Below are positions 1-5,764 of a DNA stretch of 18,201 nucleotides, piece after piece (position 1 is the first letter of the stretch; every line of letters starts with the position of its first letter). Source of the DNA: Oscillospiraceae bacterium (GTDB lineage: Bacteria; Bacillota_A; Clostridia; Oscillospirales; Oscillospiraceae). The DNA lies in the NCBI GenBank assembly GCA_017411905.1, contig JAFQPB010000003.1, positions 1 to 18,201 of the forward strand. The letters are read 5' to 3'. Both the position numbers and the translations under genes were made by a program. The notes under the pieces were generated by a model. It had not been told where the DNA came from. It did no database searches and was given only the letters and a program-made list of their open reading frames with translations.

Positions 1-580
1 CGGGATCACAGTTGGTGTCAACGATAGCAACGATGGGAATGTTCAGCTTCTTAGCCTCAGCGATAGCGTTGCGCTCCTTGCGGGGGTCAACGATAAAGAG
101 AGCTGCAGGCAGCTTCTTCATTTCCTTCACGCCGCCCAGGTACTTCTCTAACTTCTCGATCTCAGCCTGCAGGCCGATGACTTCCTTCTTGGGCAGCATA
201 GCGAAGGTGCCGTCAGCTTCCATCTTGCGTAGCTGAGCTAGACGGTCGATACGGGTACGCATAGTGCGGAAGTTGGTCAGCATACCGCCCAGCCAACGGG
301 CGTTGACATAGTAGCCACCGCAGCGGATCGCTTCTTCGCGGATTGCATCCTGTGCCTGCTTCTTGGTGCCGACAAAGAGCAGATTGCCGCCCTCAGCGGA
401 CATATCACGGACGAAATTGTAGGCTTCCTCCAGCTTCTTAACGGTCTTCTGCAGGTCAATGATGTAGATACCGTTACGCTCGGTGTAAATGTAGGGAGCC
501 ATTTTGGGGTTCCAGCGACGGGTCTGGTGACCGAAGTGTACGCCGGCCTCCAACAGTTGTTTCATAGATACGACAGCCAT
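1..580 (-). CDS. rpsB: 30S ribosomal protein S2, 5' part (193 codons visible, C-terminus outside window)
   Basis: Small-subunit ribosomal protein S2, which binds late on the solvent side of the 30S body. The minus-strand reading begins [23 protein letters not shown] and continues with the family hallmarks [44 protein letters not shown] and, near the cut end, [11 protein letters not shown] and [13 protein letters not shown]. The start is ATG at 578-580, preceded by AAGGAG (591-596) with an A-rich spacer. S2 is normally about 230-260 residues, so roughly the last quarter lies beyond the left edge, where tsf would be expected next (known synteny, not visible). Expression is probably driven by the promoter at 715-743, leaving a leader of about 128 bases. 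Identification is certain; only the 3' end is missing. Confidence 0.98.
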   Translation of the reverse strand, partial: MAVVSMKQLLEAGVHFGHQTRRWNPKMAPYIYTERNGIYIIDLQKTVKKLEEAYNFVRDMSAEGGNLLFVGTKKQAQDAIREEAIRCGGYYVNARWLGGMLTNFRTMRTRIDRLAQLRKMEADGTFAMLPKKEVIGLQAEIEKLEKYLGGVKEMKKLPAALFIVDPRKERNAIAEAKKLNIPIVAIVDTNCDP

Positions 581-708
581 TTTTTGTTTTCTCCTTTTGT
601 TTTGTCCTCCACCCCGTTCATTCCGGCCGCCCGCCCTTTTTATTGAGGGCACGGGAGCGACAGGTCCCCGGGTGTGTGGTTTGAAAATACTACGGAAAAT
701 TTCCGTGC
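581..708 (-). promoter_or_regulatory. rpsB 5' leader with long-range pairing
   Basis: This is the untranslated leader implied by the promoter at 715-743. On the minus strand its first bases read GGCACGG (703-709), which is exactly complementary to CCGTGCC further down (648-654). Overlapping the first segment is a small hairpin ACGGAA-ATT-TTCCGT (692-706). The two pairings share bases and therefore exclude each other. Such an arrangement could serve autogenous control by S2, but that is inference; no known leader motif was recognised. Confidence 0.4.
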
Positions 709-714
709 CGAGTT

Positions 715-743
715 ATTATAATGCAAAGGTTTTTATTTTGCAA
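715..743 (-). promoter_or_regulatory. SigA-type promoter of rpsB
   Basis: On the minus strand: -35 TTGCAA (738-743), 17-base spacer, perfect -10 TATAAT (715-720), in AT-rich surroundings. Transcription should start near 708 and read into rpsB. Spacing and hexamers are close to consensus. Confidence 0.85.
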
Positions 744-800
744 GTGTTTTTTGAAAGAAAATGGGCTTTTTTCTCACTTTTTTCATTAAAATAAGGCCGC

Positions 801-1079
801 TTAACAGGGAAAACCCAACCGCGGACGGGAAATGCGGCACTGGTCAGGCTTTATGTCTACCAAAATAATGTCCGGGCCGATTTTTTTGATACATTCCCAA
901 GGAATCAGATACTCATCCCGGTGCCCGAATTGGGGGAAACGGATAGGGGCGGGAACCACTATAGACAGCACCCGCCCCTCGGGAATTTCGATCACCACAT
1001 CAGAAACAAAGCCCAGCCGCCGTCCGTCAAAAATGCAGATAACTTCCTTGCAGTGCAGTTCTGTGAATTTACAAGCCAT
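801..1079 (-). CDS. ylmC: YlmC/YmxH family sporulation protein (PRC-barrel-like)
   Basis: A 92-residue protein starting MACKFTELHCKEVICIFDGRRLGFVSD. The pattern is that of the small PRC-barrel YlmC/YmxH proteins of spore formers: a strand carrying CKEVICIFDGRRLGFVSDV, then EGRVLSIVVPAP and DEYLIPWECIKKIGPDIILVD. An upstream in-frame ATG at 1083-1085 lies only one base from the ribosome binding site GGGAGG (1087-1092). The ATG at 1077-1079 has a 7-base spacer and is preferred. Family members are expressed during sporulation but their molecular role is unclear. The gene lies downstream of sigG on the same strand, as in Bacillus (sigG, ylmA, ylmC), though here about 400 bases of repeats intervene and a separate SigE-like promoter precedes it. 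No obvious terminator was seen after it. Confidence 0.88.
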   Translation of the reverse strand: MACKFTELHCKEVICIFDGRRLGFVSDVVIEIPEGRVLSIVVPAPIRFPQFGHRDEYLIPWECIKKIGPDIILVDIKPDQCRISRPRLGFPC

Positions 1080-1107
1080 AGCCATACCTCCCGGATCATA
1101 CTATCGG

Positions 1108-1136
1108 ATTATATGCGGCCGGGAAAGGAAGTATGC
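1108..1136 (-). promoter_or_regulatory. SigE-like (or SigG-like) promoter of ylmC
   Basis: On the minus strand GCATACT (1130-1136), 14 bases, CATATAAT (1108-1115). Compared with the Bacillus SigE consensus KMATATT-N14-CATACAMT, 6 of 7 and 7 of 8 positions agree. The same bases can also be read as a SigF/SigG promoter (GCATA, 16 bases, CATATAA). Transcription would begin near 1100, some 20 bases before the ylmC start. Which sporulation sigma factor uses it cannot be settled from sequence alone. Confidence 0.65.
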
Positions 1137-1163
1137 TATATAGGGAAAAGTGAATAGCGATTG

Positions 1164-1452
1164 TAGGGGACGGGTCTCCCGTCCCACCATCCACCGCACC
1201 TTCGTTTTCTGCCGTAGGGACACCCCTCTCGGGGTGTCCGCTGACTGCGTACCGATTTTCGGACACTGCAGGAGCGGTGTCCCTACAACCCTTCCTGATG
1301 GTACTTTCGTAGGGGTCGATGCCCACATCGACCCGCTACACCGCATCACCGTACAACCCTGTAGGGCGGGGGCTTGCTCCCGCCGCCTGATATGAATAAA
1401 ATTGCGGTATCGAACCACAATTTTATTTCGGGTCGGGAAACCCGCCCCCTAC
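1164..1452. repeat. Cluster of GTAGGG-led small palindromes
   Basis: This occupies most of the roughly 410-base spacer between ylmC and sigG. Successive hairpins are: GGGACGGG-tct-CCCGTCCC (1167-1185); GGACACCCC-tctc-GGGGTGTCC (1218-1239); GGACAC..GTGTCC (1261-1282, minus orientation); GGGTCGATG-ccca-CATCGACCC (1313-1334); GGCGGG..CCCGCC (1365-1384); a further inverted unit at 1429-1452. Each is introduced by GTAGGG or TAGGG on its own strand, yet the stems differ completely in sequence. GTAGGGACACC (1214-1224) also pairs with GGTGTCCCTAC (1276-1286). A separate inverted repeat AATAAAATTG/CAATTTTATT lies at 1395-1404 and 1418-1427. No gene is evident. Confidence 0.8.
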
Positions 1453-1466
1453 TGGCGCAGTAATCG

Positions 1467-1487
1467 TCAATTTTCAACTATCAACGA
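1467..1487. repeat. Short heptad (STRR-like) tract
   Basis: Three 7-base units, TCAATTT, TCAACTA and TCAACGA, lie directly next to the sigG stop codon. They resemble the longer heptad tracts at 3361-3469 and again sit beside GTAGGG-led palindromes. Confidence 0.6.
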
Positions 1488-1495
1488 TCCGTTGT

Positions 1496-2275
1496 TCAGC
1501 TTGGCAAAACCTGTTTTCGCATAGTGGAGATCGCGCCCTTTTCCAAGCGGGAGACTTGGGCTTGGGAAATGCCAACCAGGTTTGCTACCTCCATTTGGGT
1601 CTTTCCGTCAAAGAAGCGCAGCGAGAGGATCTGCTTTTCCCGCTTTCCCAAGGCATGAAAGGCATCCCGCAGTGCGATCCGTTCCAGCCAGTTTTCGTCG
1701 GTGTTTTTGGTGTCCCGTACCTGATCCATCACCGTCAGCGGGTCGCCCCCATCGGCATAGACCGGGTCGTGAAGGCTCACCGGGGCGCAGACGGCATCCA
1801 GTGCTTCGCTGACTACCGGTTCGGGAAGCGCCAATTCCTTGGAGATTTCTTCTAATGTGGGGTCTCTGCCTAATTTGAGGATCAGTGCCTCCTTGCACTG
1901 CAGAACCCGGTAGGCCACATCCCGGATGGAACGGGAGACCCGGATAGCCGCATTATCCCGCAGATACCGCCGCACCTCGCCGGCGATCATCGGCACACCG
2001 TAGGTGGAGAATTTCACCTGCTTGGTGGGATCGAAATTGTTGATGGCCTTCATAAGGCCGATACAGCCTACCTGAAACAGATCGTCCGGGCTTTCTCCGC
2101 GCTTTTCAAATCGCTGAATGACGCTGAGTACCAGCCGCAGATTGCCCTCAATAAGCTGCCGCCGGGCGTTTTCACTGCCGTTTTTGGCCTCCAGCAAAAG
2201 CGTGTCCATTTCCTCTGTGGATAAAACCTTCAGTCGGGCGGTGTTCACACCGCAGATCTCTACCTTTCCCTGCAT
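1496..2275 (-). CDS. sigG: RNA polymerase sporulation sigma factor SigG
   Basis: Forespore-specific late sigma factor of 259 residues, the usual length. The N-terminus MQGKVEICGVNTARLKVL matches the diagnostic SigG start (KVEICGVDTSKLPVL in Bacillus). Region 2 is clear: NLRLVLSVIQRF (about 45-56), DDLFQVGCIGLMKAINNFD (64-82), VKFSTYGVPMIAGEVRRYLRDN (87-108). Region 4.2 is GKTQMEVANLVGISQAQVSRLEKGAI (about 224-249). Between them DPVYADGGDPLTVMDQV is typical of SigG rather than SigF. The start is ATG 2273-2275 with GGAGGA five bases upstream (2281-2286). The upstream partners spoIIGA and sigE, usual in Bacillus, are absent from this side: the divergent neighbour is rpsT. The SigF/SigG-like promoter at 2326-2355 suggests autoregulation. 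Confidence 0.97.
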   Translation of the reverse strand: MQGKVEICGVNTARLKVLSTEEMDTLLLEAKNGSENARRQLIEGNLRLVLSVIQRFEKRGESPDDLFQVGCIGLMKAINNFDPTKQVKFSTYGVPMIAGEVRRYLRDNAAIRVSRSIRDVAYRVLQCKEALILKLGRDPTLEEISKELALPEPVVSEALDAVCAPVSLHDPVYADGGDPLTVMDQVRDTKNTDENWLERIALRDAFHALGKREKQILSLRFFDGKTQMEVANLVGISQAQVSRLEKGAISTMRKQVLPS

Positions 2276-2325
2276 TGTGTTCCTCCGTTATTTTTATCTT
2301 CTATGAAAAGGAAACCGCTACCGGC

Positions 2326-2355
2326 TATTATGCCCGGGAGAGGGAAAAACATACA
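2326..2355 (-). promoter_or_regulatory. SigF/SigG-like promoter of sigG
   Basis: On the minus strand TGTATG (2350-2355), 17 bases, CATAATA (2326-2332). The Bacillus SigG pattern is close to TGAATA-N17/18-CATACTA, so 4 of 6 and 6 of 7 positions fit with correct spacing. The predicted start near 2319 gives a leader of about 45 bases before sigG. This fits the known transcription of sigG by SigF and SigG. Confidence 0.55.
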
Positions 2356-2858
2356 GACAGGTGTTTTTGTGGAAATTTCACAAAAATTTAGGGCGCAAAA
2401 TCCGCAGAACCCTTTTCCTTTCGGAGCAAATCCCGAAAATCCGAACTTTTCACGGGATTTTCTTCAAAAAACAAGGAAAATTCTATGGCGACATAATTTT
2501 GAAAATGCAGGGAAAAATTAGCTTTATGCAACGGCTCTGTATAGACTTTTTCACAGGCAGTAAAAGGGAAATAATAGGTTTTGGCTACGGAAACAGAGGA
2601 CTTTTCCACATTTTCCACAGGGTTTTCCACAGACAGCCTTTGGAAAACCGCTGTATAACGGATATGCATTTTGGTTTACATAAATAAATTCGACAAATTC
2701 CAACATTTTTCGTTTTTTAATTTTGCCGAAAAAACGAAAAGCAGACTGTGACTTTGCAAAAAATAGTACTTGACACGGTATTTTGCCGAGATTTTCCCGC
2801 GCCACACTGCCCTATGGGAAAACAAAACCGGAAAAACATAAAAAAATCAAAAAAACTA
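2356..2858. other. Gene-free divergent spacer between sigG and rpsT
   Basis: About 500 AT-rich bases with no convincing coding frame or recognised RNA. Visible items are an inverted repeat around 2364-2385 (TTTTTGTG, GAAATTT, CACAAAAA), the TTTTCCACA boxes at 2602-2631, and A-tracts at about 2831-2855 that could act as an UP element for the rpsT promoter. A lone TTGACA at 2770-2775 has no matching -10. Confidence 0.6.
2602..2631 (+). repeat. Three TTTTCCACA direct repeats, DnaA-box-like
   Basis: TTTTCCACA occurs at 2602-2610, 2611-2619 and 2623-2631, each one base away from the DnaA box TTATCCACA. Weaker relatives are TTTTTCACA at 2547-2555 and, on the minus strand, ATTTCCACA at 2368-2376. 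The tight same-strand array could bind DnaA, but there is no dnaA or dnaN nearby, so this is not claimed as the origin. Confidence 0.45.
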
Positions 2859-2887
2859 TTGATTTTCTCTGAAAAGAGAGGTATAAT
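2859..2887 (+). promoter_or_regulatory. SigA promoter of rpsT
   Basis: TTGATT (2859-2864), 17-base spacer, TATAAT (2882-2887), preceded by A-tracts resembling an UP element. The start should lie near 2894, giving a leader of about 35 bases with AGGTGGTG (2916-2923) as ribosome binding site. The spacer itself contains CTCT-GAAA-AGAG. Confidence 0.85.
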
Positions 2888-2928
2888 TGGAAAACGAGTG
2901 AGGGAATATAGATACAGGTGGTGTAACA

Positions 2929-3192
2929 ATGCCCAATGTCAAGTCCGCTAAGAAGCGTTTGGAACTGTCTAAGGTTGCTTACGAGAAGAACAAGGCTGAC
3001 AAGACCCATCTGAAGACCGTCATCAAGAAGTTTGAGGCTTCTTTGGTCGCAGGTGACCGTGCCGCTGCTGAAGCTGCATACAAGGCTGCCGTTGTCGCTG
3101 TTGACAAGGCAGAGCAGAAGGGTCTTCTGCACAAGAACAATGCTGCCCGCAAGAAGAGCAGCATGGCTCTGCAGATGAACAAACTGGCCTGA
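2929..3192 (+). CDS. rpsT: 30S ribosomal protein S20
   Basis: An 87-residue, very lysine- and alanine-rich protein, MPNVKSAKKRLELSKVAYEKNKADK and so on, with the S20 signatures PNVKSAKKR at the N-terminus and LLHKNNAARKKSSM near the C-terminus. S20 is a helical protein that binds 16S rRNA early in 30S assembly at the bottom of the body. Length is normal for the family (85-90). Start ATG 2929 follows AGGTGGTG. The gene is monocistronic: a strong promoter stands directly before it and a strong terminator begins 15 bases after its stop. In many Firmicutes rpsT adjoins gpr or lepA; here the next gene is recG, separated by repeats. Confidence 0.97.
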   Translation: MPNVKSAKKRLELSKVAYEKNKADKTHLKTVIKKFEASLVAGDRAAAEAAYKAAVVAVDKAEQKGLLHKNNAARKKSSMALQMNKLA

Positions 3193-3207
3193 TTTCTCTG
3201 AAAATAT

Positions 3208-3240
3208 CGCCTTCCAGGAATGTCTTGGAGGGCGTTTTTT
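3208..3240 (+). terminator. Intrinsic terminator of rpsT
   Basis: A 12-pair stem CGCCTTCCAGGA/TCTTGGAGGGCG (arms 3208-3219 and 3223-3234, two G-T pairs), loop ATG, followed directly by six T (3235-3240). Confidence 0.93.
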
Positions 3241-3246
3241 CATTCT

Positions 3247-3354
3247 CTGCCAGCGGGTCTTTTGCCGTAATAGTGCGCGGATGGGGCATCACCATACACA
3301 AAGTATGGCTTTCTACCCCACCGCTTCTCTTCCGCCAAAATCCCTCGCTGGCAG
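3247..3354. repeat. 108-base imperfect hairpin element (MITE- or structured-RNA-like)
   Basis: The ends CTGCCAGCG (3247-3255) and CGCTGGCAG (3346-3354) are perfectly inverted. Moving inward, TTTTG pairs with CAAAA, GCGG with CCGC, GGGG with CCCC, and CCATAC (3292-3297) with GTATGG (3303-3308) around an ACAAA loop. The whole stretch can thus fold into one long, interrupted hairpin. It carries no coding frame. It could be a non-autonomous element or part of a transcript; no known family was recognised. Confidence 0.65.
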
Positions 3355-3360
3355 CCGCTA

Positions 3361-3469
3361 TTGATAATTGATAGTTGATAGTTGACAGTTTTCTAACTGC
3401 ACCTCCGCCCCTACAAGTCTATCGCAAAGCGATACCATAATTCTCAATTCTCAACTCTCAACTCTCAAC
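3361..3469. repeat. Inverted pair of heptad (STRR) tracts around a small hairpin
   Basis: Left tract: TTGATAA, TTGATAG, TTGATAG, TTGACAG (3361-3388). Right tract: TCTCAAT, TCTCAAC, TCTCAAC, TCTCAAC (3442-3469), the complement of GTTGAGA units. The two tracts are therefore related and inverted. Between them lie CGCCCCTACA (complement of TGTAGGGGCG, the leader seen in the 1164-1452 cluster) and a perfect hairpin TATCGC-aaa-GCGATA (3419-3433). With 3247-3354 this fills the 293-base gap before recG. Confidence 0.7.
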
Positions 3470-3497
3470 TATCCCTTCCCAATACTTGCGTATTTAT

Positions 3498-3505
3498 GTT
3501 ATAAT
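3498..3505 (+). promoter_or_regulatory. Extended -10 promoter of recG
   Basis: TG-T-TATAAT: TG at 3497-3498 and TATAAT at 3500-3505 form an extended -10 box. The -35 region is weak (TTCCCA at 3476-3481, 18 bases away). Start near 3512, some 20 bases before recG, with AAGGAGGTG (3518-3526) as ribosome binding site. Confidence 0.6.
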
Positions 3506-3533
3506 GTAAGAAGAATGAAGGAGGTGCGGTCTT

Positions 3534-5582
3534 ATGGCATATCTTTCCGACCCGGTTACCGTATTAAAAGGTGTTGGCCCTACCAAGGCAAAGCAGCTTG
3601 CTGCTCTGAATATCTATACATTAGAAGACCTCATCTGCCATTTCCCCCGGGGCTATGAGGATCGGACGCGGATTGTCTCTATTTCGGATATGGAGGTAGA
3701 TAAGCCTGCCTGTTTCAAGGCGGTGGTGATGAATACGCCCCGAACGAACCATATACGGAAGGGCCTTGATATTACCAAGGTAAAGGTAGCAGACCACTCT
3801 GGGCGGCTGAATTTGACTTTCTTCAATCAAAAATTTACCGCAGAGCAGCTAAACTACGGCGAAGAGTATATTTTCTACGGAACGCTGACCGGAGATTATA
3901 CCGGCTATCAGGTGACCTCTCCGTCCTTCGAGCGTATAGACAGCGCACCCATCGTTACCCGCCGGGTGCTGCCCATCTATCCGCTGACTGCCGGACTTTC
4001 CAATGCCACGATGTTAAAGACCATCCAGCAGGCGATGGCCATCTGCGACACCCCGGCGGAGATCATCCCGGAGGAAATCCGCCGAAAATACGGTATTTTG
4101 CCTGCCCGGCGCGCCTATCAGGCGATTCATATGCCTTCTTCTATGGAGGAAGCCGAGCTTGCGAAAAGAAGACTGATCTTTGAAGAATTTTTCGTGTTCT
4201 CCGCAGGCCTTAGCCTGATGCGGGCCAGCCGTCAGGAAAAGCGCATAAAACCCTACAATAACGGCAGTTTATCGGCCTTTATCGGCGCATTACCCTTCGC
4301 CCTTACCGATGCGCAACAACGTGCCATCAATGAATTAAAGACCGATCTTTGCAGCGGCAAGCCGATGAACCGCCTGCTCCAAGGCGATGTGGGCAGCGGC
4401 AAGACTATGGTGGCAGCCGCGGCGGCGTATTTGGCAGTACAAAACGGCTATCAGGCCGCCTTGATGGCACCGACCGAGATACTGGCCGAGCAGCATTTTC
4501 AGGGACTTAGCAAAATTCTTTCTCCATTGGGGATTCGCTTGCAGCTTCTCACCGGCGGGATGACCGCTAAGCAGAAACGGGAGGGCAGAGAAGCAATGGA
4601 AGCGGGGACGGCAGATTTGATTATCGGCACCCACGCCCTGATCTCCGAAAGCTCTGCGTTTAAGAATTTAGGTCTTGTAATTGCGGATGAGCAGCACCGT
4701 TTCGGTGTTGCCCAGCGGCAGGCCTTGGCGTCCAAGGGAAGCGCACCCCACCTGCTTGTGATGTCTGCTACGCCCATTCCCCGGACACTGGCGCTCATTA
4801 TGTACGGCGATTTGGATGTATCTATATTAGATGAATTGCCCCCCGGACGGCAAAGGGTGGAGACCTACCTGGTAGGCGAAAATATGCGTGCCCGGGTCAA
4901 TGCCTTTATCCGCAAGCAGGCCGAGGAGGGACATCAGAGCTTTGTGGTCTGTCCTGCCGTAGAGGAGACGGAGGAGCTGAATATCAAAGCGGCTTCCGTA
5001 TGGGCAGAGACCCTGCAAAAGAAGGTATTCCCGGACTTGCGGGTATTGCTTATTCACGGACAGATGAAAAGTGCCCAAAAGGAGGAAGCGATGGCGGCCT
5101 TTGCCGCAGGGAATGCGGATATTTTGGTGGCCACTACGGTTATTGAGGTAGGTGTGGACGTACCCAATGCCACACTTATGGTCATCGAGGATGCAGACCG
5201 CTTCGGCCTTTCCCAGCTTCATCAGCTTCGGGGCAGAGTGGGGCGGGGCAAAGCAAAAAGCTGCTGCATACTCACCTCCCACAATAAAAACCCGGAGACC
5301 CTTTCTCGGTTAAAAGCCCTCTGCAGTACAAACGACGGCTTCCGCATTGCGGAGGAAGACCTGCGGCTCCGGGGTCCCGGTGATTTCTTCGGCTCCCGGC
5401 AATCGGGACTGCCGGTGTTCCGGGTGGCAAATCTTTCCTGTGACCTGAAAACCCTGAAAGAAGCCCAAGCGGCCTCTGCCGCGTGGATCGAGGAAAAGGG
5501 AACGGAAAACACCCCGGAAGGGGAAAATCTCCGCCGCAGAATCGGGGAATTGTTCCGCCGGAGTAACGGCACGATGAACTGA
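3534..5582 (+). CDS. recG: ATP-dependent DNA helicase RecG
   Basis: Superfamily 2 double-stranded DNA translocase that reverses stalled forks and processes Holliday junctions. It has 682 residues, the family norm. The N-terminal wedge/OB domain (about 1-230) includes LKGVGPTKAKQLAALNI and FPRGYEDRT. The helicase motor follows: Walker A GDVGSGKT (284-291), APTEILAEQH, GTHALI, motif II DEQHRFGVAQRQ (D385-H388), motif III MSATPIPRT, then VCPAVEE, HGQM, ATTVIEVGVDVPNA and motif VI QLRGRVGRG (564-572). The C-terminal end IAEEDLRLRGPGDFFGSRQSG is diagnostic for RecG. The start follows a strong ribosome binding site. The neighbourhood of recG with the yloU/yloV homologues downstream parallels Bacillus. 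A hairpin at 5615-5645 probably ends the transcript. Confidence 0.98.
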   Translation: MAYLSDPVTVLKGVGPTKAKQLAALNIYTLEDLICHFPRGYEDRTRIVSISDMEVDKPACFKAVVMNTPRTNHIRKGLDITKVKVADHSGRLNLTFFNQKFTAEQLNYGEEYIFYGTLTGDYTGYQVTSPSFERIDSAPIVTRRVLPIYPLTAGLSNATMLKTIQQAMAICDTPAEIIPEEIRRKYGILPARRAYQAIHMPSSMEEAELAKRRLIFEEFFVFSAGLSLMRASRQEKRIKPYNNGSLSAFIGALPFALTDAQQRAINELKTDLCSGKPMNRLLQGDVGSGKTMVAAAAAYLAVQNGYQAALMAPTEILAEQHFQGLSKILSPLGIRLQLLTGGMTAKQKREGREAMEAGTADLIIGTHALISESSAFKNLGLVIADEQHRFGVAQRQALASKGSAPHLLVMSATPIPRTLALIMYGDLDVSILDELPPGRQRVETYLVGENMRARVNAFIRKQAEEGHQSFVVCPAVEETEELNIKAASVWAETLQKKVFPDLRVLLIHGQMKSAQKEEAMAAFAAGNADILVATTVIEVGVDVPNATLMVIEDADRFGLSQLHQLRGRVGRGKAKSCCILTSHNKNPETLSRLKALCSTNDGFRIAEEDLRLRGPGDFFGSRQSGLPVFRVANLSCDLKTLKEAQAASAAWIEEKGTENTPEGENLRRRIGELFRRSNGTMN

Positions 5583-5614
5583 TATAAGGAAAATAATGGA
5601 ATATTTTTATACAA

Positions 5615-5645
5615 TTCCCCGTCAAAAGTGGCTTTTGATGGGGAA
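5615..5645 (+). terminator. Hairpin terminator after recG (weak T-tract)
   Basis: A 14-pair stem TTCCCCGTCAAAAG/CTTTTGATGGGGAA (arms 5615-5628 and 5632-5645, one G-T pair) with loop TGG. The downstream side reads ACTTTTG rather than a clean T run, so termination may be partial. Confidence 0.6.
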
Positions 5646-5681
5646 ACTTTTGCTGTATTGGCTAAATTTAGAAAACAGCAG

Positions 5682-5710
5682 TTGCAAAATTGATAAAAAT
5701 GATGTAAAAT
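5682..5710 (+). promoter_or_regulatory. SigA promoter of gpmI
   Basis: TTGCAA (5682-5687), 17 bases, TAAAAT (5705-5710). Transcription would begin near 5717, giving a leader of roughly 48 bases. It probably drives gpmI and the two following genes. Confidence 0.7.
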
Positions 5711-5764
5711 AATACGACTGAAAGTATGTACATTATATTTTACACATAATATTGGAGGCGTTCC

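Noticed and set aside
1086..1495. A protein-coding gene in the ylmC-sigG spacer
   Set aside because: Several short frames exist on both strands but they only translate the palindromes and have no ribosome binding sites.
2602..2631. The TTTTCCACA cluster as the chromosomal origin
   Set aside because: No dnaA, dnaN, rpmH or AT-rich unwinding region with perfect boxes is present; only imperfect boxes occur.
2770..2798. Perfect TTGACA at 2770-2775 as a promoter of rpsT
   Set aside because: No -10-like sequence lies 16-18 bases downstream; the promoter at 2859-2887 fits far better.
3361..3469. The repeated heptads as a CRISPR array
   Set aside because: The units are 7 bases and directly adjacent without spacers; no cas genes are in the window.
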